NCBI RefSeq assembly: GCF_030056705.1
Contig: NZ_JASHIC010000020.1
Coordinates: forward strand, 1-64,000
From: Flectobacillus longus
Lineage (GTDB): Bacteria; Bacteroidota; Bacteroidia; Cytophagales; Spirosomataceae
Length of the DNA: 64,000 nucleotides
Direction of reading: 5' to 3'
The notes under the pieces were generated by a model. That model was not told where the DNA came from and ran no database searches. It was given only the letters and a program-made list of their open reading frames with translations. The position numbers and the translations under genes were made by a program. Shown piece by piece: positions 36,501 through 44,355 of this stretch; position 1 is the first letter of the stretch; every line of letters begins with the position of its first letter.

Positions 36501-36899
36501 GATGAAAAGGAACTAGAAGGTGCCGAAAAATTGACGGCTAATTATCTCAAGACAGGCTATTTTGCTTTAAATGCACAAGGTAAATTTGAAGAAAAAGCTT
36601 TACCTATTGAAGCTCAATTTGCACCAATCTACAATCTTTTGGTATTTGACTACAACAAAGATGGTAAAAAGGATTTATTGCTAGCGGGTAACCAAAATAT
36701 TACTAGACTCAAATTTGGTAAAGCCGATGCTAACTATGGCTTACTTTTACAAGGTGATGGAAAAGGTAACTTTGTAACGATTTCACAAAAAAAATCTGGA
36801 CTCAAAATCAAAGGCGATGTTCGATCAGTAATACAGCTAAATCAAACAGTAGTTTTTGGTATCAACCAGCAAGCACCAAAAGCTTATAAGATTCAGTAA
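33585..36899 (+). CDS. large CRTAC1-like VCBS/FG-GAP lipoprotein with internal ASPIC/UnbV domain
   Basis: The 1104-residue protein starts with a lipoprotein signal (LILCTSILLSCTDTS, Cys near 20). Residues about 35-510 hold FG-GAP blades with Ca loops such as DVNGDGYDD, DINGDGKLD, DADKDGDLD and DYDNDGWKD. Residues about 520-610 are the ASPIC/UnbV module (GIGATVEIYASGN, LHFGLGKSQTIDYLKVTWASGRIQVL). A second propeller follows, with DVNQDGLED, DANGDGKVD and DYNKDGKKD, so the layout is propeller-ASPIC-propeller. This form is frequent next to SusCD in Bacteroidota, with unknown role. Outer-membrane or surface location is inferred. It is divergent from susC, and the composite hairpin element follows it. 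Confidence 0.92.
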   Translation: MKIISYSTLLILCTSILLSCTDTSKAPSEDESPEGLFTLLPSEKTHVDFQNVIEEGLNTNVLMYEYFYNGGGVAVGDVNGDGYDDLYFTSNMKENKLYLNKTQMEFQDITAQAGVTGRQGPWKTGVTMVDINGDGKLDIYVCHSGNLRPDKKANELFINQGNDANGIPTFLEEAAKYGLDSPASSTNAYFFDADKDGDLDLFLLNHNIKSLPVLNLADTAELLKVDDSVSGSRFYTNDKGYFKDITGQAGIQSSALSYGLGAGIADFNQDGWPDIYVSNDYAVPDRLYLNNQKGGFKEVSLEQLGHTSNFSMGNDVADINNDLLPDIFTLDMLPEDNRRQKLLMAPDNYYKFDLSVQSGFHHQYMRNMLHLNNGNGSFSEIGQVSGISNTDWSWSALFADYDNDGWKDLYVTNGYLHDYTNLDFLKYMDDFIKTKQGGFQREDVLELVKKMPSSNVSNYMFRNKGNLQFANLSDKWGLSRPSNSSGAAYSDLDKDGDLDLVVNNINLPAFIYQNESKQKSENHYLNIQFKGNAPNTMGIGATVEIYASGNSQHQEQMPTRGFQSNVSFELHFGLGKSQTIDYLKVTWASGRIQVLKNLKADQALVLEEKNAIDITPKQSEVNTYLVEVNSPIQSTPATIIQNDFKRQSLLTQSMSFVGPVMIKADVNQDGLEDVFVGGCFGKSSELFIQNKSNGFSKQSIATKANADISDAVFFDANGDGKVDLYVAYGGYRNFTENDLLLQDQLFINNGKGVFSLSSVALPTMLVSTGCVRVGDVNQDGKPDLFVGGRVIPGRYPETPRSYVLINQGNGTFKDQTPVELQKIGMVTDAAFVDLNQDKKSELLVVGEWMPISAFSIQGNTVENQTNKYFDKNYQGWWNKLVVEDLNDDGKPEILVGNQGLNSQCKVSFKEPAELYFKDFDQNGTVEPILCTYIQGKSYPYLTRDELLEQLTIKRKKFTSYDSYGDATLKDIFDEKELEGAEKLTANYLKTGYFALNAQGKFEEKALPIEAQFAPIYNLLVFDYNKDGKKDLLLAGNQNITRLKFGKADANYGLLLQGDGKGNFVTISQKKSGLKIKGDVRSVIQLNQTVVFGINQQAPKAYKIQ

Positions 36900-36917
36900 C
36901 AAACATGAGTTATTCCG

Positions 36918-37087
36918 AATTTAGTGATTGGAGATTTAGTGCATGAGTGATTATGCTAAAATTTGTATTCTAGTTGTAGAGACGAAAGGCATAGTAGTAT
37001 CAAAAAAAGCGGTCGAAAATTGTTTTTCGACCGCTTTTTAATGAAATTTATAGAATCTCCCTAGTTCCCAAATTCAGGATGACTCAT
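36918..37087. repeat. composite intergenic repeat, copy 2 (inverted)
   Basis: The same parts as copy 1, in reverse order: AATCAC-type box (36918-36954 on the minus strand), TAGAGACG-like remnant (36977-36984), the hairpin (37004-37039) and the ATGAGTCATCCTGAATT box on the minus strand (37087-37071), which matches copy 1 at 16 of 17 positions. It lies between the convergent CRTAC1-like and 37102 lipoprotein genes. Confidence 0.8.
37004..37039. terminator. bidirectional terminator within composite repeat copy 2
   Basis: Perfect 16-bp arms (37004-37019 and 37024-37039) with stem AAAAAGCGGTCGAAAA, loop TTGT. The 22 nt from 36993 match the copy at 57396 except one base. Confidence 0.88.
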
Positions 37088-37101
37088 CATTGAGAAATAA
37101 A

Positions 37102-37473
37102 CTATTTCCAACGCACTGCAACTCCTTTAATATTAAAGTCTGTTACATCAAGCCGAATAACGGCATTAGCCCCATAATTTGCTGCCATTTTTTTCAGAAT
37201 AACTAGGTTTTTATTCTCTGCCTCAGAATTATTATTTCTTGTTCTTACATATAGAATGCCTATTTCCTGATAAGGTCTTGATGGTAATTGAGTAATATAT
37301 AACTGCACAGAATCAGTTGGAGTAGGGCTAAAGTGTTCCTTTGGGTTTAATGAGATAAAGGAATCTGGAAACAATTGATTGTTGCAACCGAATCCTAAAA
37401 AAGACAGAAAAGCAAATAATAATACCGCTTTATAAAATCTTGATTTTCGATGATACTGATGAGCCTTTAACAT
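37102..37473 (-). CDS. small lipoprotein, RcsF/DUF4156-like
   Basis: The 123-residue protein has a basic start, a hydrophobic stretch and a lipobox (FLSFLGFGC, Cys near 30). The mature part is a small alpha/beta domain: a strand after LPSRPYQEIGILYVRT and then LKKMAANYGANAVIRLDV, which resembles the RcsF/DUF4156 pattern of an Ala-rich helix ending in GANAVI. Those proteins are outer-membrane lipoproteins that sense envelope stress or have unknown roles. The resemblance is short, so this is tentative. It is monocistronic, convergent with the CRTAC1-like gene. Confidence 0.65.
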   Translation of the reverse strand: MLKAHQYHRKSRFYKAVLLFAFLSFLGFGCNNQLFPDSFISLNPKEHFSPTPTDSVQLYITQLPSRPYQEIGILYVRTRNNNSEAENKNLVILKKMAANYGANAVIRLDVTDFNIKGVAVRWK

Positions 37474-38729
37474 GTAGTCCTATTTTTATCGTAATATGAA
37501 TAGTGTAACTTATAATAAATACGTTGAATGACTTGTGATATTATATCCATTGGAGGTACAATCATCTGGGAAGGGTTAAATAATGCAAAATTAACTCTAT
37601 CAATTATACAACGTAGCTATGCCTGATTATTAGGTTTTTTTAGAATCCCATCTTTTCATCAGCTTTGTAGGAGCTTTTATAAAGGAAATTTAATCAATCT
37701 CAAGTGTAAAATATTGATAATTAGTCTTTAGAGAAAGAGAGTCAATAGAAAGAAATAGGTATAAAATTAGAAAAGTCAAGAGCATCACTCTTGACTTTTT
37801 CTGTAACCCGAACCCATAAAAAAATAATCTAATAAAAGATTACTTAGTTAGTATTTTGAATGCTTACGCAATTGAATATCTATGTTAATTGTTGATTAAA
37901 ATCTTGGTCAAGTGATGCCTTTAATGCTTATTGGACGCAATGAGGATGAGCCGAGCTTATAACTCAGAAACAAGTATGAAGAAATTAGCTTTAAATTAAG
38001 TAAGGTTATAATTTACACTAATTATATCATATCGTCATCACATTTAGCGGTATGTTTTGAAGACATCTATAACAACAGCAATTTGCATTAGAATTGTTGA
38101 AATAGCAATAGTTTTTTTAAATATTTTTCATGAAAAATCTGTATTTTTTTGAAAGTTTATATTTTCACCGTTGAAAAAACATGATTTTCGAAAAAATAAA
38201 GTGATTGAATTTGGATTAATCCCGAATATTCATTCATTTTATAATGGTTTCAAAGAGTTGTTATTCAACATATTTGGAGGATAGTTTTATTTGCCTAATT
38301 TTCAAGATAATGTTATTTATTATTCTACTTACGTTTTCTTTAGCTTCCCAGATTGCTTATATATTTATTAGAGAATAATACTTTAACTCAAACATAAAGG
38401 ACAGTGTTGTCACTAATATTGAACCTGACTTTATTGTGGCAATAAATGAAGTAAGAGCTCGTTGCTCAAATGAACTTTTCTCAAAAGAGCTTCTTTATAC
38501 AATAAAGCTGCGCACTTTTACAAGGATTTGAAGAATATACCCCGATGTTTTAACATTTATTGAGTAATTTGCAGAGTAAATAGAAATAGCAATCAAGTTC
38601 TTTAGTTTACGATAGCTTTTGTGTGAAAATAAGGACTTGTATGGTGTTGAAAAACTCTCAAAATAATTAAATCAATGTGGTATATTGGATTAAAGTTTAG
38701 CAATCCTTCCGCATAGCGCTTACACGGTA
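37474..38729. other. 1.26-kb gene-free region
   Basis: No supportable coding gene. It holds an intrinsic terminator at 37771-37802 with no gene directly before it, so a small RNA between about 37500 and 37770 is possible. A 49-codon open frame without ATG (38379-38532, with EPDFIVAINEVRA) may be a gene relic. The rest is AT-rich. Upstream of the radical SAM gene I see no precursor peptide. Confidence 0.5.
37771..37802. terminator. orphan intrinsic terminator
   Basis: AAAAGTCAAGAG (37771-37782) pairs with CTCTTGACTTTT (37788-37799), followed by T on the plus strand. No gene ends next to it: the nearest coding ends are several hundred nt away or point outward. Confidence 0.75.
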
Positions 38730-39752
38730 ATGAATAGAAACCTTACTGACGGTCTGAATTTTATCTCAAAACTTACATGGAAGCGTTTCTGGAATGCTAC
38801 TCAGGTGTTGGCGAGCTACTATTTTTCTAAATTTACAGGCAACGTTCATCATTGGGGTCTTCCTATTAGTATTTCATTTGAACCAACTACTTCTTGTAAT
38901 CTAAGATGCCCCGAATGCCCAAGTGGACTTCGTTCTTTTACCAGACCAACAGGGATGCTTTCTGACGAAATGTTTCGTCAAACAATCGACGAGCTTTCGG
39001 ATACTTTATCGTATCTGATTTTTTATTTTCAAGGAGAGCCCTATCTTCATCCACAATTTTTGGAATTGGTGCAGTATGCTGCTCATAAGAAGATTTATAC
39101 GGCTACTTCGACCAACGCTCATTATTTGAGTGATGCCCAAGCCCAAAAAACCGTAGAGTCAGGGCTTGATAGACTGATTATTTCGATTGATGGAACTACG
39201 CAAGAGGTATACGAACAATATCGAGTTGGTGGAAAGCTACATAAAGTGATTGAAGGCACAAAGAATATTGTCAAATGGAAAAAAACGCTTAAGTCTTCCA
39301 CGCCACATATCGTATTTCAGTTTTTGGTGGTACGTCCCAACGAGCACCAAATCGAGGAAGTAAAGCAATTGGCGAAAGAGTTAGAGGTAGATGAAGTTGC
39401 TTTAAAGACAGCTCAAATTTATGATTATGAGCAAGGTTCGGACTTGATACCGACGATAGAAAAATATGCTCGCTATCAACAGCAAGCAGACGGTAGTTAT
39501 CAAATCAAGAATCATTTGCTCAATCACTGTTGGAAAATGTGGCATTCGTGCGTGATTACTTGGGATGGACTGGTAGTGCCATGTTGTTTTGATAAAGATG
39601 CTGAGCACAGACTGGGTGATTTGACTCAAACGACATTTAAAACTCTCTGGAAAGCAGAATCTTATCAAAACTTTAGAAAAGTTGTTTTGAAATCTAGGAG
39701 TGAGATTGAAATGTGTAAAAATTGTACTGAAGGTACACAAGTATGGGCTTAA
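38730..39752 (+). CDS. radical SAM/SPASM domain protein
   Basis: The 340-residue protein has the radical SAM cluster motif CNLRCPEC (CxxxCxxC, about residues 57-64) in PTTSCNLRCPECPSG, the TIM-barrel part with FYFQGEPYLHPQF and STNAHYL..., and a SPASM C-terminal region with further cysteines (CWKMWHSC, VVPCCFDKD, MCKNC, near residues 270-333) for auxiliary Fe-S clusters. SPASM enzymes modify peptides, proteins or tRNA-like targets; no precursor peptide is visible, so the substrate is unknown. Its stop overlaps the M23 peptidase start by 10 nt (ATGGGCTTAA), so translation is coupled. Confidence 0.92.
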   Translation: MNRNLTDGLNFISKLTWKRFWNATQVLASYYFSKFTGNVHHWGLPISISFEPTTSCNLRCPECPSGLRSFTRPTGMLSDEMFRQTIDELSDTLSYLIFYFQGEPYLHPQFLELVQYAAHKKIYTATSTNAHYLSDAQAQKTVESGLDRLIISIDGTTQEVYEQYRVGGKLHKVIEGTKNIVKWKKTLKSSTPHIVFQFLVVRPNEHQIEEVKQLAKELEVDEVALKTAQIYDYEQGSDLIPTIEKYARYQQQADGSYQIKNHLLNHCWKMWHSCVITWDGLVVPCCFDKDAEHRLGDLTQTTFKTLWKAESYQNFRKVVLKSRSEIEMCKNCTEGTQVWA

Positions 39753-40465
39753 AGCCTTTATATAAACAAGATTTTGAGACCAAAATGTTATTAGAAGGAA
39801 TATTAAGAAAATATGATTTTGCCTCAGTTGTGCCTTTTGATTTGTCGAAAGATACACTGCTAAAAATCGACCTTACCGCTGAAAATACTGACTTAGAAAA
39901 AATAGACTTAGCCGATACTGCTGTTTTTACAGAATATGTATTTGCCAAAATTCAAGAGGCTCAGGCTGTTTGTGCGATAGGAGGGTACTTCGAAAATAGG
40001 TATATTTATCGCAGAAGTGAGCATTTTCAACAGACTGAAGAACCTCGTTCTATCCATTTGGGGGTGGATATTTGGGCTGCCACTGGTACGGCAGTATTTG
40101 CACCACTATCAGGAAAGATTCATAGTTTTGCCAATAATGATAACTTTGGAGATTATGGCCCAACCATAATTTTAGAACACGAACTTGAAGGACATATTTT
40201 TTATACTTTATATGGACATTTGAGTGTTCCTTCCTTAGAGGGGCTAGCTGTTAATCAAGTAATCAATAAGGGGCAGCGTATAGCAGAATTCGGCAATTTT
40301 CCTGAGAATGGTAACTGGCCTCCACATTTACATTTTCAGGTGATGACTGATATGTTGGGTAAACAAGGAGATTTTCCTGGGGTATGTGAACCATCCAAAA
40401 TTGATTTTTATCGAGCTATTTGTCCTAATGCTCATATCTTACTAAAAACCGACACTTTATATTAA
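39743..40465 (+). CDS. M23-family metallopeptidase lacking a signal peptide
   Basis: The 240-residue protein has the LytM/M23 core in residues about 105-215: the zinc ligands in SIHLGVDIW, the GKIHSFANN strand, YTLYGHLS and the final HLHFQVM. M23 enzymes cut peptidoglycan peptide bridges, but this one starts MGLKPLYKQDFETKML with no signal peptide or membrane helix, so it appears to act in the cytosol or to be exported by a non-standard route. It overlaps the radical SAM gene and is followed 29 nt later by cdaA, giving a three-gene run. Confidence 0.88.
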   Translation: MGLKPLYKQDFETKMLLEGILRKYDFASVVPFDLSKDTLLKIDLTAENTDLEKIDLADTAVFTEYVFAKIQEAQAVCAIGGYFENRYIYRRSEHFQQTEEPRSIHLGVDIWAATGTAVFAPLSGKIHSFANNDNFGDYGPTIILEHELEGHIFYTLYGHLSVPSLEGLAVNQVINKGQRIAEFGNFPENGNWPPHLHFQVMTDMLGKQGDFPGVCEPSKIDFYRAICPNAHILLKTDTLY

Positions 40466-40494
40466 TACTTTAATCGCAAAAACCTTAAAACTGT

Positions 40495-41277
40495 ATGCAC
40501 ATTGGCTTTTTAAATATTGATTTTATAGATGTAGTTGATGTATTACTGGTAGCTTTCTTGCTCTATCAGATATACCGACTTATTCAGGGGAGTATTGCGA
40601 ATAAGATATTTTTTGGCTTTATCATCGTATATGTTGTTTATCTGTTGGCAACAGCCTTTGGAATGGAGTTACTTTCTGCCATTCTGGGGCAATTTATGAA
40701 TGTTGGGGTATTGGCACTTTTGATTATTTTCCAACAAGAAATTCGTCGTTTTTTATTGATGTTAGGGCGTTCGACTTCTGTTCAGGAAAATGCTATTTTG
40801 AAAAGATTTTATACACCAAAAATTTCCAAAGATAAAGTATCCAATCTTCAAGCTATCGTAGAAGCAACTCGTACAATGGCGGCTACCCATACAGGTGCGC
40901 TGATTGTTATTGAAAAAGAAGATGATTTGAAAAAATTCATCGAATCTGGCGACGAAATAGACTCTCAGGTATCCAAAAGATTATTATTGACCATTTTTCA
41001 TAAAAACTCACCATTACACGATGGCGCCGTTATTATCAAAAATAGTCGTTTGGCTGCGGCCCGCTGTATGCTTCCTATCTCAGAAAGTGGTACGATTTCG
41101 CCAACTTTGGGTTTCAGACACCGTGCTGCATTTGGGATGAGTGAGCAAACCGATGCGGCAGTGATTGTGGTTTCTGAGGAAAAAGGAGAGGTTTCATTTG
41201 TATCTCATGGTGGAATTTTTAGAAATATGTCTACCAAAGATTTAGAAGCAAAATTGAGTGAGTACTTATTGAATTAG
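40495..41277 (+). CDS. cdaA: diadenylate cyclase CdaA
   Basis: CdaA makes cyclic di-AMP from two ATP. The 260-residue protein has three N-terminal membrane helices (about residues 8-75) and then the DAC domain, with the catalytic DGA in LHDGAVIIKNSRLAAARCMLP and RHRAA in GFRHRAAFG. The start MHIGFLNIDFIDVVDVLL fits other CdaA proteins of this phylum. The usual downstream cdaR/glmM partners are absent. Cyclic di-AMP links potassium homeostasis and cell-wall strength, so an M23 peptidase upstream is plausible context. Confidence 0.96.
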   Translation: MHIGFLNIDFIDVVDVLLVAFLLYQIYRLIQGSIANKIFFGFIIVYVVYLLATAFGMELLSAILGQFMNVGVLALLIIFQQEIRRFLLMLGRSTSVQENAILKRFYTPKISKDKVSNLQAIVEATRTMAATHTGALIVIEKEDDLKKFIESGDEIDSQVSKRLLLTIFHKNSPLHDGAVIIKNSRLAAARCMLPISESGTISPTLGFRHRAAFGMSEQTDAAVIVVSEEKGEVSFVSHGGIFRNMSTKDLEAKLSEYLLN

Positions 41278-41278
41278 C

Positions 41279-41313
41279 TAGTTACTAGTTAATCGTATAT
41301 CCGTTATTTGAAG
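41279..41313 (+). repeat. 35-bp post-stop repeat, copy D
   Basis: The copy starts 2 nt after the cdaA stop and is in the same orientation as cdaA: TAGTTACTAGTTA, core CGTATATC, end GTTATTTGAAG. It matches the asnS copy at 30 of 35 positions. Confidence 0.7.
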
Positions 41314-41349
41314 GTGCTCACAACTCATAATTCGGCATTAATAGTGATA

Positions 41350-41401
41350 CATAAAAACAAAAAGGCTGTTTCAAATTTGAAACAGCCTTTTTGTTTTTAT
41401 G
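41350..41401. terminator. bidirectional terminator, 26-bp perfect stem
   Basis: A perfect palindrome centred between 41375 and 41376, with inner part GGCTGTTTCAAA/TTTGAAACAGCC and flanking A/T runs on both sides. It lies between convergent cdaA and gapN. Post-stop repeats C/D-type and A/B-type flank it on either side. Confidence 0.92.
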
Positions 41402-41460
41402 ATGAGTAAAAAGCCTTAACTGGTTAATAATAGGAGAACATCTATTGTTGAAGTAGATAA

Positions 41461-41493
41461 TCTCTGATAACAATTATACTAATAACCAATAAC
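41461..41493 (-). repeat. 33-bp post-stop repeat, copy B
   Basis: On the minus strand, 7 nt after the gapN stop, the sequence begins GTTATTGGTTATTAG, then TATAAT and ends TGTTATCAGAGA. It matches copy A (61931-61963) at 29 of 33 positions and copies C/D more weakly. Confidence 0.7.
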
Positions 41494-41499
41494 TTTTAC

Positions 41500-43122
41500 T
41501 TACAAGATAAATCTAGTTGACAAGAAGTTAGATTCTTGATTTTCAACAATTTGGTTTACCAAAGCTTTGTTCTCAGCAGTTTGTTTTGTTGCTACAACCG
41601 TACGTATCGAGAACGAACGAAGGGCAGCTGTTACAGACAAAGTACCTTCAGCAGAGTCTTTACGACCTGTGAATGGGAATGTATCTGGTCCACGTTGACA
41701 TTGAGCATTGATATTCACACGAGAAACTTGGTTTACTGCTGCATCAATCAATTCAGAAATCTGATTTACATCCGTTCCGAAAATAGATACTTGCTGACCG
41801 TGTGATGAATTGGTAATATATTCGATTGGTTCTTCAATGTTGTTGAAAGGTACCACCGGAACTACAGGACCAAATTGTTCTTCATGCCAGATTTTCATTT
41901 GGCTAGTTACTGGTGAAAGTAAAGCAGGGAATACGAATGATTTGAAGCTTTCGCCACCGTTTTCGTTAATCACTTTAGCACCGTGCAATTTAGCATCTTC
42001 GATAAGTTCTTTCAAATAAGCAGGCTTATTTGGCTCAGGAAGTGGCGTAATGTTTACACCTTTTTCCCACATCAAACCTAATTTCAATTTGCCAATTTCT
42101 TCAGCCATACGTTGGTTAAACTTCTCAATCAATGTGTCGTGAACGAACATGATTTTGAGTGCAGTACAACGCTGACCATTGAATGACAATGAGCCTAGCA
42201 TACATTCTTTAACGGCTAATTCAAGGTCTGAACTTTCTGTCACGATAGCTGCATTTTTAGCATCCAAACCTAAGATTGCTCTCAAACGGTTTACTTTAGG
42301 GTGCATTTTTTTCAACTTATCGGCTACTTTCGATGAACCAATTAACGTCAATACATCGATTTTACCTGACTCCATCAAGCTAGGAATAACCGAGTTTCCA
42401 CGACCATAAACAGTGTTGATTACACCAGCTGGGAATGAATCACGGAATGCCTCTAACAATGGGTAGTGCAATAAAGTACCGTGTTTCGGAGGCTTAAACA
42501 ACAACGTATTTCCCATAATCAAAGCAGGAATCAATGTTGTGAAAGTTTCATTCAATGGATAGTTGAATGGTCCCATACACAATACAACTCCTAGTGGCGA
42601 GCGACGTACCTGACCAATAATGCCTTCTTCAATCAAGAAAGTAGAAGAGTTACGGTCGATATCCTTAAGCGCATCAATTGTATCGTAGATATATTGAACG
42701 GTACGGTCAAATTCTTTTTGAGAATCACCTAAAGACTTACCGATTTCCCACATCAACAATTTAACAACCTCGTCACGTTTCTGGATCATTTTTTGAGTGA
42801 AACGCTCAACACATTCGATACGTTGTTTTACACTCATCGATGGCCATTCGCCACGACCGTTGTTGTAAGCTTTCACAGCTGCATACAACACTTCAATGGC
42901 ATCTGGGGCATCAGTGATAGGGTAAGAACCAATACGTTTTTGTTCTAAACCTTTCTCAGTTTTTACATAAACAGGAGACCATACATCTTGGGTTTTACCA
43001 GTCCATTGACGCATCTCGCCATTTACCAAGTATTCACGTTGCTCAATCGGCTCAGTGATATTATATTCTGCTGGAATATCAACCTCCGCAGGAAACAAAT
43101 TTTCGAGTTGGGATGTGTTCAT
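41500..43122 (-). CDS. gapN: NADP-dependent glyceraldehyde-3-phosphate dehydrogenase (GapN-like ALDH)
   Basis: GapN oxidises glyceraldehyde-3-phosphate directly to 3-phosphoglycerate with NADP. The 540-residue protein is an aldehyde dehydrogenase; the nucleophile Cys is about residue 319 in FNGQRCTALK, NADP-fold text is PFNYPLNETF and IGSSKVADKL, and the end NAQCQRGPDTFPFTGRKDS matches the GapN substrate pocket. The general-base motif, usually LELGGKN, reads LGLDAKN here (about 284-290): Glu is replaced by Gly, with Asp two residues later. I believe related Bacteroidota GapN proteins share a shifted acidic residue, but this is memory, not a search. It is monocistronic. Confidence 0.92.
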   Translation of the reverse strand: MNTSQLENLFPAEVDIPAEYNITEPIEQREYLVNGEMRQWTGKTQDVWSPVYVKTEKGLEQKRIGSYPITDAPDAIEVLYAAVKAYNNGRGEWPSMSVKQRIECVERFTQKMIQKRDEVVKLLMWEIGKSLGDSQKEFDRTVQYIYDTIDALKDIDRNSSTFLIEEGIIGQVRRSPLGVVLCMGPFNYPLNETFTTLIPALIMGNTLLFKPPKHGTLLHYPLLEAFRDSFPAGVINTVYGRGNSVIPSLMESGKIDVLTLIGSSKVADKLKKMHPKVNRLRAILGLDAKNAAIVTESSDLELAVKECMLGSLSFNGQRCTALKIMFVHDTLIEKFNQRMAEEIGKLKLGLMWEKGVNITPLPEPNKPAYLKELIEDAKLHGAKVINENGGESFKSFVFPALLSPVTSQMKIWHEEQFGPVVPVVPFNNIEEPIEYITNSSHGQQVSIFGTDVNQISELIDAAVNQVSRVNINAQCQRGPDTFPFTGRKDSAEGTLSVTAALRSFSIRTVVATKQTAENKALVNQIVENQESNFLSTRFIL

Positions 43123-43519
43123 AATACGCTAAAAAATAATTGGCTTGAGATTAATTTTTGTTTCAGTTAACAGTTTTACTATAGTGTTTGAATATGCTAC
43201 GAATTGTACAATTTTCGCTGATTGATTTCTTGTCAAAGTTCAATAAAAAGCTAATTTCATCCGTCAAGCTTCGTTGATTTATTGAAATTTTACAATGTTG
43301 GATTAGTTTTATTCAAAAAAAATCTTTTCAGCTTTGATAAATGGCCTTATTATTATAAGCTATTTTATCTACTCTGAGTTCCTGTTTTGTTGACTTTGTA
43401 TATTGTTTTTGGGTAGATATAAAGCAAAAAAAATACCTTCAACACTTACTATCACAAAGTCGTGTTGAAGGTATTTTTACTCTATTGAAAGATATATTCG
43501 TGTGACTAAATGCTCAAAA
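43123..43519. other. spacer between gapN and the DUF4332 gene
   Basis: Apart from the terminator at 43431-43476 and the gapN promoter region, which I cannot pin down, I see nothing here. Confidence 0.45.
43431..43476 (-). terminator. terminator of the DUF4332 gene
   Basis: AAATACCTTCAACAC (43431-43445) pairs perfectly with GTGTTGAAGGTATTT (43462-43476); on the minus strand a run of T follows (43430 downward). Confidence 0.88.
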
Positions 43520-43927
43520 TTAGTATGTCACTACTGGAGCTAAAGTTTTTGCGTGCTCGATAAATCCTTCTACTTGAGACAAGCTTGGAACGCGTCCACT
43601 TAAGCCTTTTGCTTCATTTGTTTCTAACATTTTAGCATGCAAGTTAGCTGCATTACGAGTTGCTAATTCTTTTACAGTATCTACACCAGCAGCTTCCAAA
43701 AGGTCTGATGTTTCTTCTGCTACTCCTTTGATTCTGAACAAATCAGCCATGTTTACCCAACGAAGGATGCGTTTTTCATCGATTCCTGTTTCATTTGCTA
43801 ATGAAGAGCGACCTTTTTTAGTAGCACCCACTTCTAAAAGTTGTTCAACAGTTTTGATATTTACTGCACCTAATTTTTCAGCGTAAACTGGACCAATTCC
43901 TTCGATGTCTAAGATGTTATAAGCCAT
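43520..43927 (-). CDS. DUF4332 helix-hairpin-helix protein
   Basis: The 135-residue soluble protein is a DUF4332 member. It has two helix-hairpin-helix units: LDIEGIGPVYAEKLGAVNIKTVEQLLEVG (residues about 5-33) and LFRIKGVAEETSDLLEAAGVDTVKELATR (about 62-90). Such HhH pairs usually bind DNA or RNA without sequence specificity. The role of the family is unknown. No operon partner. An efficient terminator follows the gene. Confidence 0.9.
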   Translation of the reverse strand: MAYNILDIEGIGPVYAEKLGAVNIKTVEQLLEVGATKKGRSSLANETGIDEKRILRWVNMADLFRIKGVAEETSDLLEAAGVDTVKELATRNAANLHAKMLETNEAKGLSGRVPSLSQVEGFIEHAKTLAPVVTY

Positions 43928-44355
43928 TTTTTTCTAAAAGTTAAATAATTGATTATTAGATTGTTGTTTTGATTTTACTCCAATCCTCAATCGATTAAAG
44001 AAAGAGAGTTATTGAGTAAAGATTATTTTAAATTTATGACAAAAACTTCGTGCAAGCACAAATACAAGTCTTTTACACAAACTTAATAGACAAGAAAAGC
44101 TAGATAGAATTTTGATGCTAAGCTACAATCAAGCTATTGATTTTGAAAGTAAATTTTCGAGGAGTCAGAAACTCAACTATCCAAAGTTATAGCAAGATGA
44201 TACAAATGAAAAAGGGGCAAAAAAACAGCTACCAAGGTTATATCTTTTTGTGAGTAAATTTAGAAATATATCTATAAAAAAAACAAGGATTATTAAGCTT
44301 TTTTCTATTCTAATGGCTTAAAATCCTTGTTTTGTGAAATATGAATCAAAATGAC
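43928..44355. other. spacer between DUF4332 and PD-(D/E)XK-like genes
   Basis: No gene seen. It holds the terminator at 44281-44332 and the unlocated promoter of the DUF4332 gene. Confidence 0.45.
44281..44332 (-). terminator. terminator of the PD-(D/E)XK-like gene
   Basis: AAACAAGGATT (44281-44291) pairs with AATCCTTGTTT (44322-44332), and TTAAGC/GCTTAA extends the stem with one bulge. The minus strand has a T8 run immediately after. Confidence 0.82.

Noticed and set aside
24012-36899. Classical polysaccharide utilisation locus
   Set aside because: SusCD is present, but no glycosidase, lyase, sulfatase or hybrid regulator is nearby.
38379-38532. 49-codon open frame as a RiPP precursor for the radical SAM gene
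   Set aside because: It has no ATG, no leader/core pattern and is 200 nt from the gene; kept only as a possible relic.
39402-39857. 151-codon minus-strand frame
   Set aside because: Antisense of the conserved SPASM region and the M23 start; no family features.
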